64,000 nt of DNA from Candidatus Poribacteria bacterium (lineage in GTDB: Bacteria > Poribacteria > WGA-4E > WGA-3G): the NCBI GenBank assembly GCA_012267415.1, contig JAAXGN010000027.1, positions 26,828 to 90,827 on the forward strand. The letters run 5' to 3'. The notes below the pieces were generated by a model. The model searched no databases. It saw nothing but the letters and a program-made list of their open reading frames with translations, and was not told the DNA's origin. The position numbers were made by a program, and so were the translations under genes. This document shows, in pieces, positions 17,768-27,138 of the stretch. Within the stretch, counting starts at the first letter, position 1, and the number at the start of each line of letters is the position of its first letter.

Positions 17768-18583
17768 ATGCGTGTGTTGATCATGTCTGACATGGAAGGT
17801 GTCAGCGGTATAGTCGTTTGGGATCAGGTTGAAGGTGGTGCTGCGATGTTTGAGGAGTGTAGAAGTCTGTATACAGAAGAGATCAACGCTGCTGTGCGGG
17901 GTGCGAAGGCTGCTGGAGCAGATGAGATCGTAGTCGTAGATTGCCACGGTGCAGGAAAAGGTTGGACGTTTAATTCCCTTATCCCAGAAAAAATACATCC
18001 CGATTGTGAATGGGTGGCACATCATGGTTGGGGTAGATACGATGAGATGTGGAAAACAGGTTGTGATGCTTGCCTTCTGATTGGCATGCATGCACGCAAC
18101 GGTACTCCCGACGGTGTGCTGTGCCACACTATTTCTACAGTCCAATATAGAAACCTTTGGTTTAACGATGATCTTGTTGGCGAGACGGGTGTCAATGCAG
18201 CACTTAATGGTCACTACGGTGTGCCTATCGCGTTGGTTACTGGTGATTCAGCGGTATGCCGTGAAGCGAAAGAACTTTTAGGTGACACACTTCCAACTGT
18301 AGCAGTGAAAAAAGGTCTTAGTAGATACAGTGCAAGACAGATTCCACCAGCACGTGCCAGAGATATGATTGAAGCTGCTACAGAAAAAGCACTCAAAGAT
18401 TTAGACAAGGTGCGTCCTTATGTGCCGAGTCGACCAACAACAATCAAAATTGAAGTATCCAATGTTGATAAACTTTCAGACTTTAAGGGAAGAACAGGTG
18501 TTGAAATCACCGGTCCGTTGACTGTTGAGAGTCACGCAAAGGATTGGATGACAGCTTGGGATCAGTTCTGGCCCTTTGTCTGA
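17768..18583 (+). CDS. M55 family metallopeptidase (DppA-like D-aminopeptidase)
   Basis: 271 residues. Family hallmarks are the N-terminal MSDMEGVSGIVVWDQ (zinc-binding Asp and Glu), VVDCHGAGKGW, VAHHGWGRYDEM, LLIGMHARNGTPDGVLCHT and the SAVCREAKELLG region. Zinc aminopeptidases of this fold release N-terminal D-alanine from peptides; the exact substrate here is not known. No dipeptide transporter genes (the DppABCDE context of Bacillus) are adjacent. It has its own candidate promoter. Confidence 0.9.
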   Translation: MRVLIMSDMEGVSGIVVWDQVEGGAAMFEECRSLYTEEINAAVRGAKAAGADEIVVVDCHGAGKGWTFNSLIPEKIHPDCEWVAHHGWGRYDEMWKTGCDACLLIGMHARNGTPDGVLCHTISTVQYRNLWFNDDLVGETGVNAALNGHYGVPIALVTGDSAVCREAKELLGDTLPTVAVKKGLSRYSARQIPPARARDMIEAATEKALKDLDKVRPYVPSRPTTIKIEVSNVDKLSDFKGRTGVEITGPLTVESHAKDWMTAWDQFWPFV

Positions 18584-18607
18584 ACTATATGGAGGTCACA
18601 ATATTGA

Positions 18608-19030
18608 TTAAGATTCTTTCAGGACATCGAGTTGATCGCCTGCTGCGTCTTTGCGTTCTAAGAGTTCAACTTCATACCCATCCGGGTCTGTGATGAAAGC
18701 CATTTTCATCCCACCGGTAGTGAATTGTTTTCGCCACTCGTCGGGCCAAATCTCCAATCCTGCCTTTTCCAAAACATCACAGAATTCCACAAGGTCTGGA
18801 ACGCCAATAGCAAAATGCATTAGGTCTTCCTGAACCTGTAGGTCATAATCGGGTGAGTAAGTTAGTTCCAAGGTATGCGCGTTACCTGGGAGTTCAAGGT
18901 GGACGATCTGGTTACCTGCTGGTGATTTATCACTGCGACTCTTGACTTTAAAACCCAGATGATCGCAATACCAGTTGATAGAATTATCAAGGTCGCTGAC
19001 GCGGACACGTGTATGTAGAAAAACAGCCAT
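18608..19030 (-). CDS. VOC family protein (glyoxalase I-like)
   Basis: 140 residues with the beta-alpha-beta-beta-beta vicinal-oxygen-chelate pattern. His in FLHTRVRVSDLDNSINWY is followed by YCDHLGFKV, Glu in HLELPGN, His in DLMHFAIGV, and Glu in DPDGYEVELLER, which fit the four metal ligands of lactoylglutathione lyase. It could be a methylglyoxal-detoxifying glyoxalase I or a relative acting on another substrate. Good ribosome site (AGGAG) upstream of ATG 19030. It converges with the M55 gene. Confidence 0.85.
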   Translation of the reverse strand: MAVFLHTRVRVSDLDNSINWYCDHLGFKVKSRSDKSPAGNQIVHLELPGNAHTLELTYSPDYDLQVQEDLMHFAIGVPDLVEFCDVLEKAGLEIWPDEWRKQFTTGGMKMAFITDPDGYEVELLERKDAAGDQLDVLKES

Positions 19031-19185
19031 GTATGTCTCCTAATAAATTCAATGGATTAGATTTTTGTAATTGTAAAATAATAGCACACGCACAAATTGT
19101 TATCAAGAAATAAAATCCAGAAGGGTGTGTAAATATTTTGTCACCATAATTGTCAATTTAAGAAGATAAATCCAATCTATTAGTG

Positions 19186-19395
19186 TCCTCAGTCCCGTAG
19201 GGACGCAATGTTTATAGATCATGGTTGAACACCCGTTCTTTAGTCCCATAGGGACGATATGTGCAAAATAAGGCAATCACATAACATATCGTCCCTACCA
19301 AATCAACGCCAAATGCGCGTTTGGCATTTGGCGGGACTAAAAAGGGTTAACAGCACGTTTTTCTATAAACATATCGTCCCTACGGGACTGAGGAC
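19186..19395. repeat. Cluster of four GTCCCTACGGGAC-family repeats
   Basis: Copies in both orientations: TCCTCAGTCCCGTAGGGACG at about 19188, GTCCCATAGGGAC at about 19243, an interrupted copy at about 19290-19345, and GTCCCTACGGGACTGAGG at about 19375. The 19031-19424 gap holds nothing else recognisable. Confidence 0.8.
19307..19333. repeat. Nested hairpin with loop GCGTTTG (complement of CAAACGC)
   Basis: Stem CGCCAAATGC / GCATTTGGCG, loop GCGTTTG. It splits a GTCCCTAC-GGGACT repeat. Confidence 0.8.
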
Positions 19396-19424
19396 ATACT
19401 CACAACAGATTCGCTTAACAATAG

Positions 19425-20978
19425 CTAACCTTCAGCCCGGAGTTGGATTAATTTGTTGACGGCGTGAATACAAGCTTTTGCGCTCGCTTCGATGATGTCA
19501 GTGCTTGCCCCGTTCCCAGTGATGATCTTTCCGTTGTCCTGTACCTTTAACATGACCTCACCAATCGCATCCTCGCCTTCTGTTACTGAACGGATCTGGT
19601 AGTCGATGAGATTGAGGTCGATTTTTACGATTTGGTTAATTGCCTTGAATGCAGCATCAACGGGACCTTCACCTGTAGAAGCGTTTTCTATTACCCCCTC
19701 TTCAGTTTTAATACCGACGGTGGTTGTAGATGCGATTTTTGTTCCGCTGACAACTTGGATATAATCGAGTTCAAAAGTTGTTGGAACATACCGTATCTCA
19801 TCGCTCATAATAGCTTCCAGGTCAGCATCATGGATTGCCTTTTTCTTATCAGCGACTTGCAGGAATCTCTCATAGACCTTCTCTAACTGTTCCTTATCTA
19901 ATTCATAGCCGAGTTCGTTTAGTTTATGTTTCAGTGCGTTTCGTCCGGACCGTGGACTGAGAATGATCTTGCTCTCTTTCCAACCGATCTCTATTGGGTC
20001 GATAATTTCAAAGGTCACGCGTGATTTTATGATACCGTCTTGATGAATTCCGGAGCTGTGTGCAAATGCGTTTTCTCCCACAATAGCCTTATTGGGTTGG
20101 ACTGGAATTCCCATCGTGCGACTAACCCGTTTACTAATAGGAACAATTTCTTTGGTGTTTATATCCGTATAGTATCTTTTGAAGTAATCGCGCCGTGTCC
20201 GTATAACCATTACGACTTCTTCAAGTGAAGTATTCCCTGCGCGTTCTCCGAGTCCATTAATTGTACATTCTACTTGTCGCGCGCCTTGTTCAATTGCGGC
20301 AATGCTGTTTGCTACTGCCAACCCTAAATCGTTGTGGCAGTGTACACTTATGATCGCGTCATCAATATTTGCTACATTTTCCATGATTCCCGCGATGAGA
20401 TTGCTAAATTCTGTCGGTACTGTCCACCCGACTGTTTCAGGTATGTTTACAACGGTAGCACCTGCATCAATAGTTGCTTCTACGACTTTATATAGATATG
20501 ACAGCTCGGTACGTCCGGCATCCATTGGTGAGAATTCGACAGTTGCATCAGGATGATCTGCACATAGACTTTTTGCATACGCTACTGCGTCAACTGCCAT
20601 GTCCAATGTACGTTCAGGTGTCGTTCGTGTAATCCTTTCCATGTGGATATTTGAAGTGCCGACGAAGGTGTGAATGCGTGCCCGTTGTGCGTCTTTAATA
20701 GCTTTCCATGCTGCGGTAATGTCCTTTTCCACAACGCGTGAAAGTGCACAGATTTCGGGTCCTTCTATTTCGTGTGATATTCTTTCAACAGCATCAAAAT
20801 CACCTGGGGAAGAAATTGGGAAACCGGCTTCGATTACATCAACATTTAGTTTTGCGAGGTGTTTAGCGATCTCTAATTTCTCTTCAATACCGAGTGCGGC
20901 CCCGGGTGTCTGTTCAGCGTCTCGGAGTGTTGTATCAAAAATATAGACCTTTTCTTGTTTAGATTCAAAGTCATCCAC
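19425..20978 (-). CDS. leuA: 2-isopropylmalate synthase
   Basis: Condenses acetyl-CoA with 2-oxoisovalerate, the first step of leucine synthesis. 517 residues. The TIM-barrel catalytic domain has [75 protein letters not shown] and [16 protein letters not shown] linker with [10 protein letters not shown] follows, and then the C-terminal LeuA_dimer domain (from about residue 380), the site of leucine feedback inhibition in the family. The in-frame start is GTG 20978 with GGGAGG about eight bases upstream. Citramalate synthase is a less likely alternative, given the full N-terminal LeuA signature. Confidence 0.94.
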   Translation of the reverse strand: MDDFESKQEKVYIFDTTLRDAEQTPGAALGIEEKLEIAKHLAKLNVDVIEAGFPISSPGDFDAVERISHEIEGPEICALSRVVEKDITAAWKAIKDAQRARIHTFVGTSNIHMERITRTTPERTLDMAVDAVAYAKSLCADHPDATVEFSPMDAGRTELSYLYKVVEATIDAGATVVNIPETVGWTVPTEFSNLIAGIMENVANIDDAIISVHCHNDLGLAVANSIAAIEQGARQVECTINGLGERAGNTSLEEVVMVIRTRRDYFKRYYTDINTKEIVPISKRVSRTMGIPVQPNKAIVGENAFAHSSGIHQDGIIKSRVTFEIIDPIEIGWKESKIILSPRSGRNALKHKLNELGYELDKEQLEKVYERFLQVADKKKAIHDADLEAIMSDEIRYVPTTFELDYIQVVSGTKIASTTTVGIKTEEGVIENASTGEGPVDAAFKAINQIVKIDLNLIDYQIRSVTEGEDAIGEVMLKVQDNGKIITGNGASTDIIEASAKACIHAVNKLIQLRAEG

Positions 20979-21037
20979 CGTTTTATCCTCCCATAAGGTT
21001 AGGTGTATTTTGAAAAGTGCTTAGTCAACATACTATT

Positions 21038-21066
21038 GTAGGTCGCGATTCGGAGATCGCTCCTAC
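21038..21066. repeat. GTAGGTCGCGATTCGGAGATC repeat, short copy
   Basis: Palindromic right half of the 12893-family element, between aroF and leuA. Confidence 0.75.
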
Positions 21067-21098
21067 AGAACCTTTTGTATTGTAGAAGTACTCTTGAA

Positions 21099-22115
21099 CT
21101 ATATTTCCCGTCCTACAGCAATTGCGATCGGTTTTATTTCTTGCATGAGTTTTTCAAATTGTTCAGGAAAGAGTGATTGTGCGCCGTCTCCTGTCATTGA
21201 ATGGTCAGGATCATGATGTACTTCCAGCAATAATCCATCTGCGCCTGATGCTACGGATGCTTTTGTCATATCACTTACGAGGCTCCTAATTCCTGTTCCG
21301 TGGCTGGGATCAACGACAATAGGTAGATGGCTTAATTGATGGACGGCTGGAACAGCATTGAGATCAAGTGTGTTTCGTGTATGCGTTTCAAAGGTTCTGA
21401 TTCCGCGTTCACATAAGATGACGTCAGGATTTCCTTCAGATAGGATATATTCTGCTGCGAGTAGCCATTCTTCTATAGTTGACGCTAATCCTCTTTTGAG
21501 TATGACAGGTTTTCGTGCGCGTCCTACTTCGCGCAATAGATAGAAGTTTGTCATATTACGAGTGCCGAGTTGAAAGATGTCTGTATGCTCACCTACGATG
21601 TCGACTTCACTTGGTGTCATGACCTCTGTTACGATTCCCAATCCTGTTTCCTGTTTTGCGGTTGCGAGCATTTTGAGTGCCTCTAAACCGTAACCTTGGA
21701 AGCTATATGGACCGGTTCTGGGTTTAAAAGCACCGCCTCTGATAAAAGTTGCGCCAGCATTTTTTACGTATTTTGCGATGGTAACAATCTGTTCCGTGCT
21801 CTCTACTGCACAGGGACCTGCCATAACCGCAAGTTTTCGTCCCCCGATCTTCGTTCCGTTGACAGCAATGATGGTGGGTTCTTCCCGAAACTGTCGGCTT
21901 GCTAATTTATAGGGTGCCGTGATAGGCATCGTTTTTTCGACGCCGGACATTGATCCGATTGGCATATCTCCAAGCAATGTTTTATCTCCTATAACACCGA
22001 TGACGGTGCGCTGTTCACCCGTCGAAATCTGTGCTTTCAAACCCACGCCTTCGACCCTTTTGACTATTTTATCAATTTGATCTGGCGTTGCATCTGGTTT
22101 GGTGACAATAACCAT
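21099..22115 (-). CDS. aroF: 3-deoxy-7-phosphoheptulonate synthase (DAHP synthase, type I-beta with ferredoxin-like domain)
   Basis: First enzyme of the shikimate pathway: PEP plus erythrose-4-phosphate gives DAHP. 338 residues. The N-terminal 70 or so residues form the ferredoxin-like domain used for allosteric control in the Thermotoga-type enzymes ([19 protein letters not shown]). The catalytic barrel has [71 protein letters not shown] and [14 protein letters not shown] lies 12 bases before ATG 22115. It lies downstream of tyrS on the same strand and is preceded by a leader peptide, antiterminator and terminator (22163-22412), so expression is probably attenuated by aromatic amino acid supply. 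Confidence 0.96.
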   Translation of the reverse strand: MVIVTKPDATPDQIDKIVKRVEGVGLKAQISTGEQRTVIGVIGDKTLLGDMPIGSMSGVEKTMPITAPYKLASRQFREEPTIIAVNGTKIGGRKLAVMAGPCAVESTEQIVTIAKYVKNAGATFIRGGAFKPRTGPYSFQGYGLEALKMLATAKQETGLGIVTEVMTPSEVDIVGEHTDIFQLGTRNMTNFYLLREVGRARKPVILKRGLASTIEEWLLAAEYILSEGNPDVILCERGIRTFETHTRNTLDLNAVPAVHQLSHLPIVVDPSHGTGIRSLVSDMTKASVASGADGLLLEVHHDPDHSMTGDGAQSLFPEQFEKLMQEIKPIAIAVGREI

Positions 22116-22162
22116 AATTTTAAAAATCCTCCGAAAAGACTGAATTGGTCAACACGATTATT

Positions 22163-22202
22163 AAAAAAAAACAACCCAACACCGAAGTTTTTCGACGTTG
22201 GG
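22163..22202 (-). terminator. Intrinsic terminator in the aroF leader (attenuator)
   Basis: On the minus strand, CCCAACGTCGAA pairs with TTCGGTGTTGGG (12 pairs, two G-U) around a 4-base loop, followed by TTG and a run of nine T. It lies between the leader peptide and the aroF start, 48 bases before the ATG, so termination here would silence aroF. Confidence 0.88.
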
Positions 22203-22277
22203 GGTGAAGTGTGAAATCCATTGTAACTTGTACTGTCTTGCTTTTAGCCTTTTTTTAGGCTATCACTACCTACCCCC
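22200..22277 (-). promoter_or_regulatory. Predicted antiterminator of the aroF leader
   Basis: GGGGGT at 22272-22277, inside the last codons of the leader ORF, is complementary to ACCCCC at 22200-22205, whose last three bases open the terminator stem. A further AGTG/CACT pairing (22264-22267 with 22208-22211) extends the helix across a small internal loop. A ribosome stalled at the aromatic codons leaves the G-run free; one at the stop codon covers it. Confidence 0.65.
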
Positions 22278-22412
22278 GCAGTGCGTAAACGGGTATAATA
22301 AGGTCATAAAATATGCCCAAAAGTATAAAGCGTAATCCCGTGAATTCGTCCGGCTGGACTGGGATCCATTCTTGTGTGCTGTCATGTAGGCAATGTGTTC
22401 AAGTTTTTTCAT
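22266..22412 (-). CDS. Aromatic-rich leader peptide of the aroF attenuator
   Basis: 48-codon ORF from ATG 22412 to TAG at 22266-22268. Codons 27-42 encode YALYFWAYFMTLLYPF: four Tyr, three Phe and one Trp in sixteen codons, beside a DAHP synthase gene. The N-terminus (MKKLEHIAYM) is unremarkable; a weak AGGA lies nine bases before the ATG. The ORF ends in GGG GGT AGG TAG, and those G residues form one arm of the antiterminator. The layout is that of E. coli trpL and pheL leaders: control codons, then RNA segments in competition, then a terminator. A response to Tyr, Phe and Trp together is inferred from the codon mix. Confidence 0.8.
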   Translation of the reverse strand: MKKLEHIAYMTAHKNGSQSSRTNSRDYALYFWAYFMTLLYPFTHCGGR

Positions 22413-22446
22413 CTACGAAATCCTGAATACCTTAGTTGGTAGTATT

Positions 22447-22476
22447 AATGTAATTAGTAGATAAAACGTGATACAA
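22447..22476 (-). promoter_or_regulatory. Possible promoter for the aroF leader transcript
   Basis: Minus strand TTGTAT (22471-22476), 18-base spacer, TACATT (22447-22452). It would start transcription some 25-30 bases before the leader ATG. Weak match. Confidence 0.4.
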
Positions 22477-22541
22477 GAGAAAAAGTTTAATTAAACTACA
22501 TTATCATAGTATTATATCATATAATTAGGAGTTATGTCAAA

Positions 22542-23780
22542 TTATTTATTTAGCAAGATACGGTGATATCGTTTTTTACCTGCTCGTAGGAGCAAAGACT
22601 CGTCCTTTAAGGAATTTGTATCCATTACGATTTTTATATCTTTCTGTTGCTCTTCATTAACATAAGCACCACCTTGTTCTATGAGTCTCCGTGCTTCACT
22701 ACGTGAGTTTGCTAAACCGACTTCATGAAAGAGTTGGATGATAGGTATACCTTCTTCCAGGCGGTCTTTGGATATTGTAGTAGTTGGCATTGCGTCAAGG
22801 TCCATGCCTTCTCCTCCGAAAGCCGCCCGTGAAGTTTCCTGTGCTCTGTCTGCCTGTTCTTTACCGTGTGCGAGTTTTGTTGCTTCGTAAGCCAGTATAT
22901 TTTTTGCTTCTCTAATCTCATCGTGTTCCAATTTGCCAAGTCTTTGCACTTCTTTCATTGGCAAAAAAGTGAAAAAAGCTAAGAACCGTTCAACGTCTCG
23001 GTCATCGGTGTTGATCCAATATTGATAGAATTGGTATGGTGTTGTTTTATCTGGGTCTAACCATATAGCTCCGCCTGCAGTTTTACCCATTTTTGCTCCA
23101 CCAGCGGTTGTCAGAAGTGGAAATGTTAATCCGTGCACTCTTTCACCTTCAATCCTCCTTACGAGGTCAACACCTGCGAGTATATTTCCCCATTGATCAT
23201 CACCGCCCAATTGTAGCACACAATTATGTTCCTGAAATAGTCGTAGATAGTCGTAGGCTTGTAAGAGTTGGTAATTGAATTCGAGAAATGAAAGTCCCAT
23301 TTCGCGTTCAAGTCTTTGTCTATATCCTTCAGCGCGCATCATTTCGTTGACGCGAAAGTGTTTACCTATTTCGCGTAGAAATTCTACATAGTTAAGGGAA
23401 AGCAGCCATTCAGCGTTGTTTAGGAATAATCCTGCTGTGTTATCCAATTGGATGTAGCGTTGTAGCTGTTTGAGTATACGTGCGCCGTTTTTTTCGATCT
23501 GTTCAGCAGCGATCATAGGTCGCATTTCGGTTTTATCTGTCGGGTCACCGATCATGGTGGTGCCGCCGCCTATTATGGCGATGGGTTTATGACCAGCCTG
23601 CTGTAGATGTGCCATTGCCATAATCGGGACAAGACTACCGGCGTGCAGACTATCTGCTGTTGGGTCAAATCCGACATAATATGCTATCTGCGTTTCAGTG
23701 AGTAGTCGTGATACGATTTCTTCGTTAGTACACTGCTGGACGAAACCCCGCTGTTGCAAGGTCTCAAACACATTTGACAT
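22542..23780 (-). CDS. tyrS: Tyrosine--tRNA ligase
   Basis: Charges tRNA-Tyr. 412 residues, class I. The HIGH-equivalent is HAGSL in YVGFDPTADSLHAGSLVPIM. The tyrosine pocket is LQAYDYLRLFQEHNC and LGGDDQWGNI. The KMSKS-equivalent is KMGKT. The C-terminal S4 RNA-binding domain covers about residues 345-405 (LFHEVGLANSRSEARRLIEQGGAYVN). It has its own promoter at 23809-23837. With aroF directly downstream, aromatic amino acid supply and use are encoded side by side; the leader before aroF would allow separate control. Confidence 0.96.
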   Translation of the reverse strand: MSNVFETLQQRGFVQQCTNEEIVSRLLTETQIAYYVGFDPTADSLHAGSLVPIMAMAHLQQAGHKPIAIIGGGTTMIGDPTDKTEMRPMIAAEQIEKNGARILKQLQRYIQLDNTAGLFLNNAEWLLSLNYVEFLREIGKHFRVNEMMRAEGYRQRLEREMGLSFLEFNYQLLQAYDYLRLFQEHNCVLQLGGDDQWGNILAGVDLVRRIEGERVHGLTFPLLTTAGGAKMGKTAGGAIWLDPDKTTPYQFYQYWINTDDRDVERFLAFFTFLPMKEVQRLGKLEHDEIREAKNILAYEATKLAHGKEQADRAQETSRAAFGGEGMDLDAMPTTTISKDRLEEGIPIIQLFHEVGLANSRSEARRLIEQGGAYVNEEQQKDIKIVMDTNSLKDESLLLRAGKKRYHRILLNK

Positions 23781-23808
23781 GGGAGTTTATCCTCCAAATA
23801 TTTTAAAT

Positions 23809-23837
23809 ATGGTATCATAAAGGAAATTTTTTGTCAA
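23809..23837 (-). promoter_or_regulatory. Sigma-70-type promoter for tyrS
   Basis: Minus strand TTGACA (23832-23837), 17-base spacer, TACCAT (23809-23814). Confidence 0.65.
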
Positions 23838-24203
23838 TTTATGTTGAATTATTTATCAAACTCATGTAAACTGTACTCAAAATTGAAAAAATACAGACAG
23901 AATAAAATATAATGGACTGTTGACCTTTAAATTACCTGAGGGGTGTGCATAATAATTCGCTCTATCAACACAGACAGGGAAAGATAGCAAGTGCCACTTG
24001 AGGCATAGAAATGCTGTTTGTTGTAGCACAATTCATTATGTGATTTTGACGTTATGGACGGCACACGGAGTGTGCCTGCTACTATTAAGAACATCCTGTG
24101 ACATTCAAATATTTATGTACACCCTTCAATTACCTGTGAATTCTTTCTTAGCAGGACAGAGTTACAGCATTTTAGATTAGACAGAACAATAGGAGGAACA
24201 CTC
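23838..24203. other. Gap without a gene; one GGCACACGGAGTGTGCC repeat
   Basis: Divergent region between tyrS and the TPR gene. It contains a GGACGGCACACGGAGTGTGCC palindrome at about 24056-24083 (relatives at 32631 and 53047) and the ribosome site AGGAGG before 24204. I see no further structure. Confidence 0.6.
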
Positions 24204-26981
24204 ATGAATTTCAGAGGAAAAATCGTATGGACAGCGAACCGTTCTCTATTTATATTTGCTGTCCTCTTTACTGTAACTTGTAGTTCATGCGCTCTAAGAC
24301 AGCAATCAGTTGTTGAACGAAGTGCACAAACCGAAAAAAATCTACGTGAATTCAACAGTTGGGCACTAGACTATCCTGATAAAGCAGAGAAAATTGAGGA
24401 AGCTATCCGAGAGGTTCAGGAGGATCCTGAGTCATCCCTTTTAGATAAGATACTAGCCCGGGCCTGGATCCTGCAAAAGGAAGAGAAAATTGCGGAGGCT
24501 ATCGAAAAGTGGCGTGCCGCTGCAAATATCGCTGAAGAAATGGATAACATATTTGCCGCCCGATTATTTTTATCCGTTGGTCATCTTCTACTGGAGAATG
24601 ATAGAGGTAATGAGGCACTTGCCATTTACGACAAGGTGCTCTTACTAAAGCCTGATTATTCACGGGCTTACTACCATCGGGGGCTTGCTAAGGATGAACT
24701 GGGACAACATGAAGCAGCAACTTCTGATTATGAGGCAGCACTTGCAGGTTATGATGAGGCAATTCGGCTGAGCCGAGACGATGCTAGTAGTTATTATTAT
24801 CGTGGAAATGTGAAATACTATCTTAAGCAATATGAATCTGCGATTGCTGACTATGATGAGGCGATTCGCTTAAACCCTAATGATGTAAAGTTCTATGATT
24901 TGCGTAGCGTTGCGAAGGCTGATCTTGGTCAATATGAAGCAGCAATTGCTGATTGTGATGAGGCAATTCGTTTGAACCCTAATATTGCATGGCTCTACAC
25001 CAATAGGGGGCTTTCGAGTGCAAACCTTGGTCAACATGATTCGGCGATTTCCGATTTCAATGAAGCCATACGCTTAGAACCAAACCATTTCAATGCTTAC
25101 GTCAGCCGGGGAATCGTAAAGATCTATCTTAAGCAATATGATTCTGCAATTGAAGATTTCAATGAAGCAATACGCATAGAACCAAATGACAGTGGTGCCT
25201 ATAATGGCAGGGGGTCTGCGAAACACGATCTTAAGCAATATGAGTCGGCGATTGAAGATTTCAATGAAGCAATACGCATAGAACCAAATGATGCTGCTGC
25301 CTATAATAACCGAGGACTTGTAAAGCTTGAACTTAGGCAATATGAGTCTGCGATTACCGATTTCAACGAAGCCATACGCTTAAAACCGGAGAGTGCTGAT
25401 GCCTATAATAACCGAGGACTTGTCAAAAGTGACCTTGCTCAATATGAGTCTGCAATTGAAGACTTCAATGAAGCCACACGCTTAGAACCAAATGATGCCG
25501 CTGCCTACAACGGCCGGGGATCTGCGAAACTCTATCTTGAGCAGCATGAGTCTGCGATTACCGATTTCAACGAAGCCATACGCTTAAAACCGGAGAGTGC
25601 TGATGCCTATAATAACCGAGGACTTGTAAAGCTTGAACTTAGGCAGCATGAGTCTGCGATTACCGATTTCAACGAAGCCATACGCTTAGATTCAGAAGAT
25701 GCAGCTGCTTATAATAACCGAGGACTTGTAAAGCTTGAACTTAAGCAGTATGAGTCTGCGATTGCTGATTTCAATGAAGTTATACGTTTAGACCCGGATG
25801 ACGCTCAGGCTTACCTCAATCAGGGCAGGACAAAATTGCAGGTTGGCCTGTACGAAGAGGCGGTTACCAATTGTAATGAAGCAATTGCTCTTAGTTCTGA
25901 TGATACTGAAGCTTACCGTATCAGAGGTACTGCAAAGTTCCAATTAGGTCAATATGAGTCTGCGATTGAAGACCTTGATGAGGCAATTGCTTTAAGTCCT
26001 GATTATGCTGGAACTTACTACATCAGAGGTATTGCGAAGTTCCAATTGGGTCAATATGAGTCTATGTTTGAAGACCTGGATAAAACCATCCGAATGAATC
26101 TAAAACATGCCGAAGTCTATGCTAATCGCGGTATTGCTCAGATTGAGTTAGGTCAATATAAGTCTGCGATTGAAGACTTTGATGAGGCAATTCAACTAAA
26201 CCCAAATGATGCTGCGGCTTATGCGAACCGAGGGTATTCAAATTTAAAACTTGAGAAGTATGAATCTGCGATTGCAGATTGTGATACGTCTATTCGTTTA
26301 AATGCAGATAATGCTATAGCTTATAGCAATAGAGGTTCTGCGAAGTTTCACATGAAACAGTATGAGTCTGCGGTCACCGATTTTGATGAAGCAATTCGGC
26401 TTAGACCCTCTTACGCCGATGACTATTATCGTCGTGGCAAAGCAAAACTTGAACTGGGACAACATGAAGCAGCAATTGCTGATTTTGACGAAGCAATCCG
26501 CTTATCAGATCTTGCAGGTGCCTATAAAGCTAGAGGGGATGCAAAATCTGCCCTGGGGCAGGTTGATGAGGCGAAAATAGATTTCGCGAATGCCTCTAAC
26601 AGTCGAGGTGAAGTCAAGTTAGAGCAAGGTGAGTATGAGTCTGCGATTGCAGACTTTGATGAAGCAATTCGGTTGAATCCAAATTTCGCTGTTGCCTATA
26701 ATAACCGTGGGCAAACCAAGAGTAAAGTCGGGAAATATAAAGAGGCAATTGCTGACTTTGATGAGGCGATCCGAATTAACCCAGATAGTGCTTTCATCTA
26801 TTATGATAATCGAGCTGATGCTAAGGAAGCTTTAGGTCGCAAAGAAGCAGAATTGGATCGCCAAGCAGCGCAGGAGGCATTGGAAGAATTATTGCGGGAA
26901 ACCGAGGAATTAATACGGGAACTTGACGAACAACACACTCCAGCACCTGAAAATTCTGAGGAATCACCTAACCCCCAATGA
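24204..26981 (+). CDS. Large TPR-repeat lipoprotein
   Basis: 925 residues. The N-terminal signal ends in a Cys-rich lipobox-like stretch (FTVTCSSCAL), so it is probably lipid-anchored. After about 110 residues come about 22 tetratricopeptide repeats of 34 residues with the regular core AYNNRGLVKLELxQYESAIxDFNEAIRLxP. Several central repeats (25150-25800) are nearly identical at the DNA level, in 102-base steps. The C-terminus is an acidic helix rich in Glu and Leu, ending in a short Pro/Glu tail. It is likely a scaffold for protein assembly in the periplasm or at a membrane surface; partners unknown. AGGAGG lies just before the ATG. The Omp85-like gene follows, which may be a functional pairing. 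Confidence 0.88.
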   Translation: MNFRGKIVWTANRSLFIFAVLFTVTCSSCALRQQSVVERSAQTEKNLREFNSWALDYPDKAEKIEEAIREVQEDPESSLLDKILARAWILQKEEKIAEAIEKWRAAANIAEEMDNIFAARLFLSVGHLLLENDRGNEALAIYDKVLLLKPDYSRAYYHRGLAKDELGQHEAATSDYEAALAGYDEAIRLSRDDASSYYYRGNVKYYLKQYESAIADYDEAIRLNPNDVKFYDLRSVAKADLGQYEAAIADCDEAIRLNPNIAWLYTNRGLSSANLGQHDSAISDFNEAIRLEPNHFNAYVSRGIVKIYLKQYDSAIEDFNEAIRIEPNDSGAYNGRGSAKHDLKQYESAIEDFNEAIRIEPNDAAAYNNRGLVKLELRQYESAITDFNEAIRLKPESADAYNNRGLVKSDLAQYESAIEDFNEATRLEPNDAAAYNGRGSAKLYLEQHESAITDFNEAIRLKPESADAYNNRGLVKLELRQHESAITDFNEAIRLDSEDAAAYNNRGLVKLELKQYESAIADFNEVIRLDPDDAQAYLNQGRTKLQVGLYEEAVTNCNEAIALSSDDTEAYRIRGTAKFQLGQYESAIEDLDEAIALSPDYAGTYYIRGIAKFQLGQYESMFEDLDKTIRMNLKHAEVYANRGIAQIELGQYKSAIEDFDEAIQLNPNDAAAYANRGYSNLKLEKYESAIADCDTSIRLNADNAIAYSNRGSAKFHMKQYESAVTDFDEAIRLRPSYADDYYRRGKAKLELGQHEAAIADFDEAIRLSDLAGAYKARGDAKSALGQVDEAKIDFANASNSRGEVKLEQGEYESAIADFDEAIRLNPNFAVAYNNRGQTKSKVGKYKEAIADFDEAIRINPDSAFIYYDNRADAKEALGRKEAELDRQAAQEALEELLRETEELIRELDEQHTPAPENSEESPNPQ

Positions 26982-27030
26982 ATCTCATTGCCCACTAGTG
27001 TTCTGTCCAATCAAAAAATGGGGTGCTCCC

Positions 27031-27097
27031 GTTTATAGTAGGGCAATTCATTGCCCGTTTCTGCGGGAAGAACGGGCAATGAATTGCCCTACTACAA
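27031..27097. repeat. Paired GGGCAATTCATTGCCC repeats
   Basis: Two inverted copies (TAGTAGGGCAATTCATTGCCC and GGGCAATGAATTGCCCTACTA) around a short GC-rich centre, forming one long hairpin between the TPR and Omp85 genes. An ORF extending through here is not credible as coding. Confidence 0.85.
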
Positions 27098-27138
27098 ATG
27101 GCTTCAAATATAATTCAAAGGTAGACAGTCTACTAGGT

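Noticed and set aside
17558..18214. Minus-strand ORF (218 codons) over the M55 peptidase 5' end
   Set aside because: It reads through the 17588 repeat and antisense to conserved peptidase motifs; no domain or ribosome site.
19186..19395. CRISPR array
   Set aside because: The repeats occur in both orientations with uneven gaps, are palindromic throughout, and have no cas genes nearby. They match the dispersed repeat families.
22542..24203. T-box leader for tyrS
   Set aside because: No T-box core sequence or specifier-loop arrangement is visible upstream of tyrS, and a consensus promoter sits close to the gene.
26923..27138. N-terminal extension of the Omp85 gene
   Set aside because: It overlaps the TPR gene and runs through the paired GGGCAATTCATTGCCC repeats; the signal peptide begins only after 27139.
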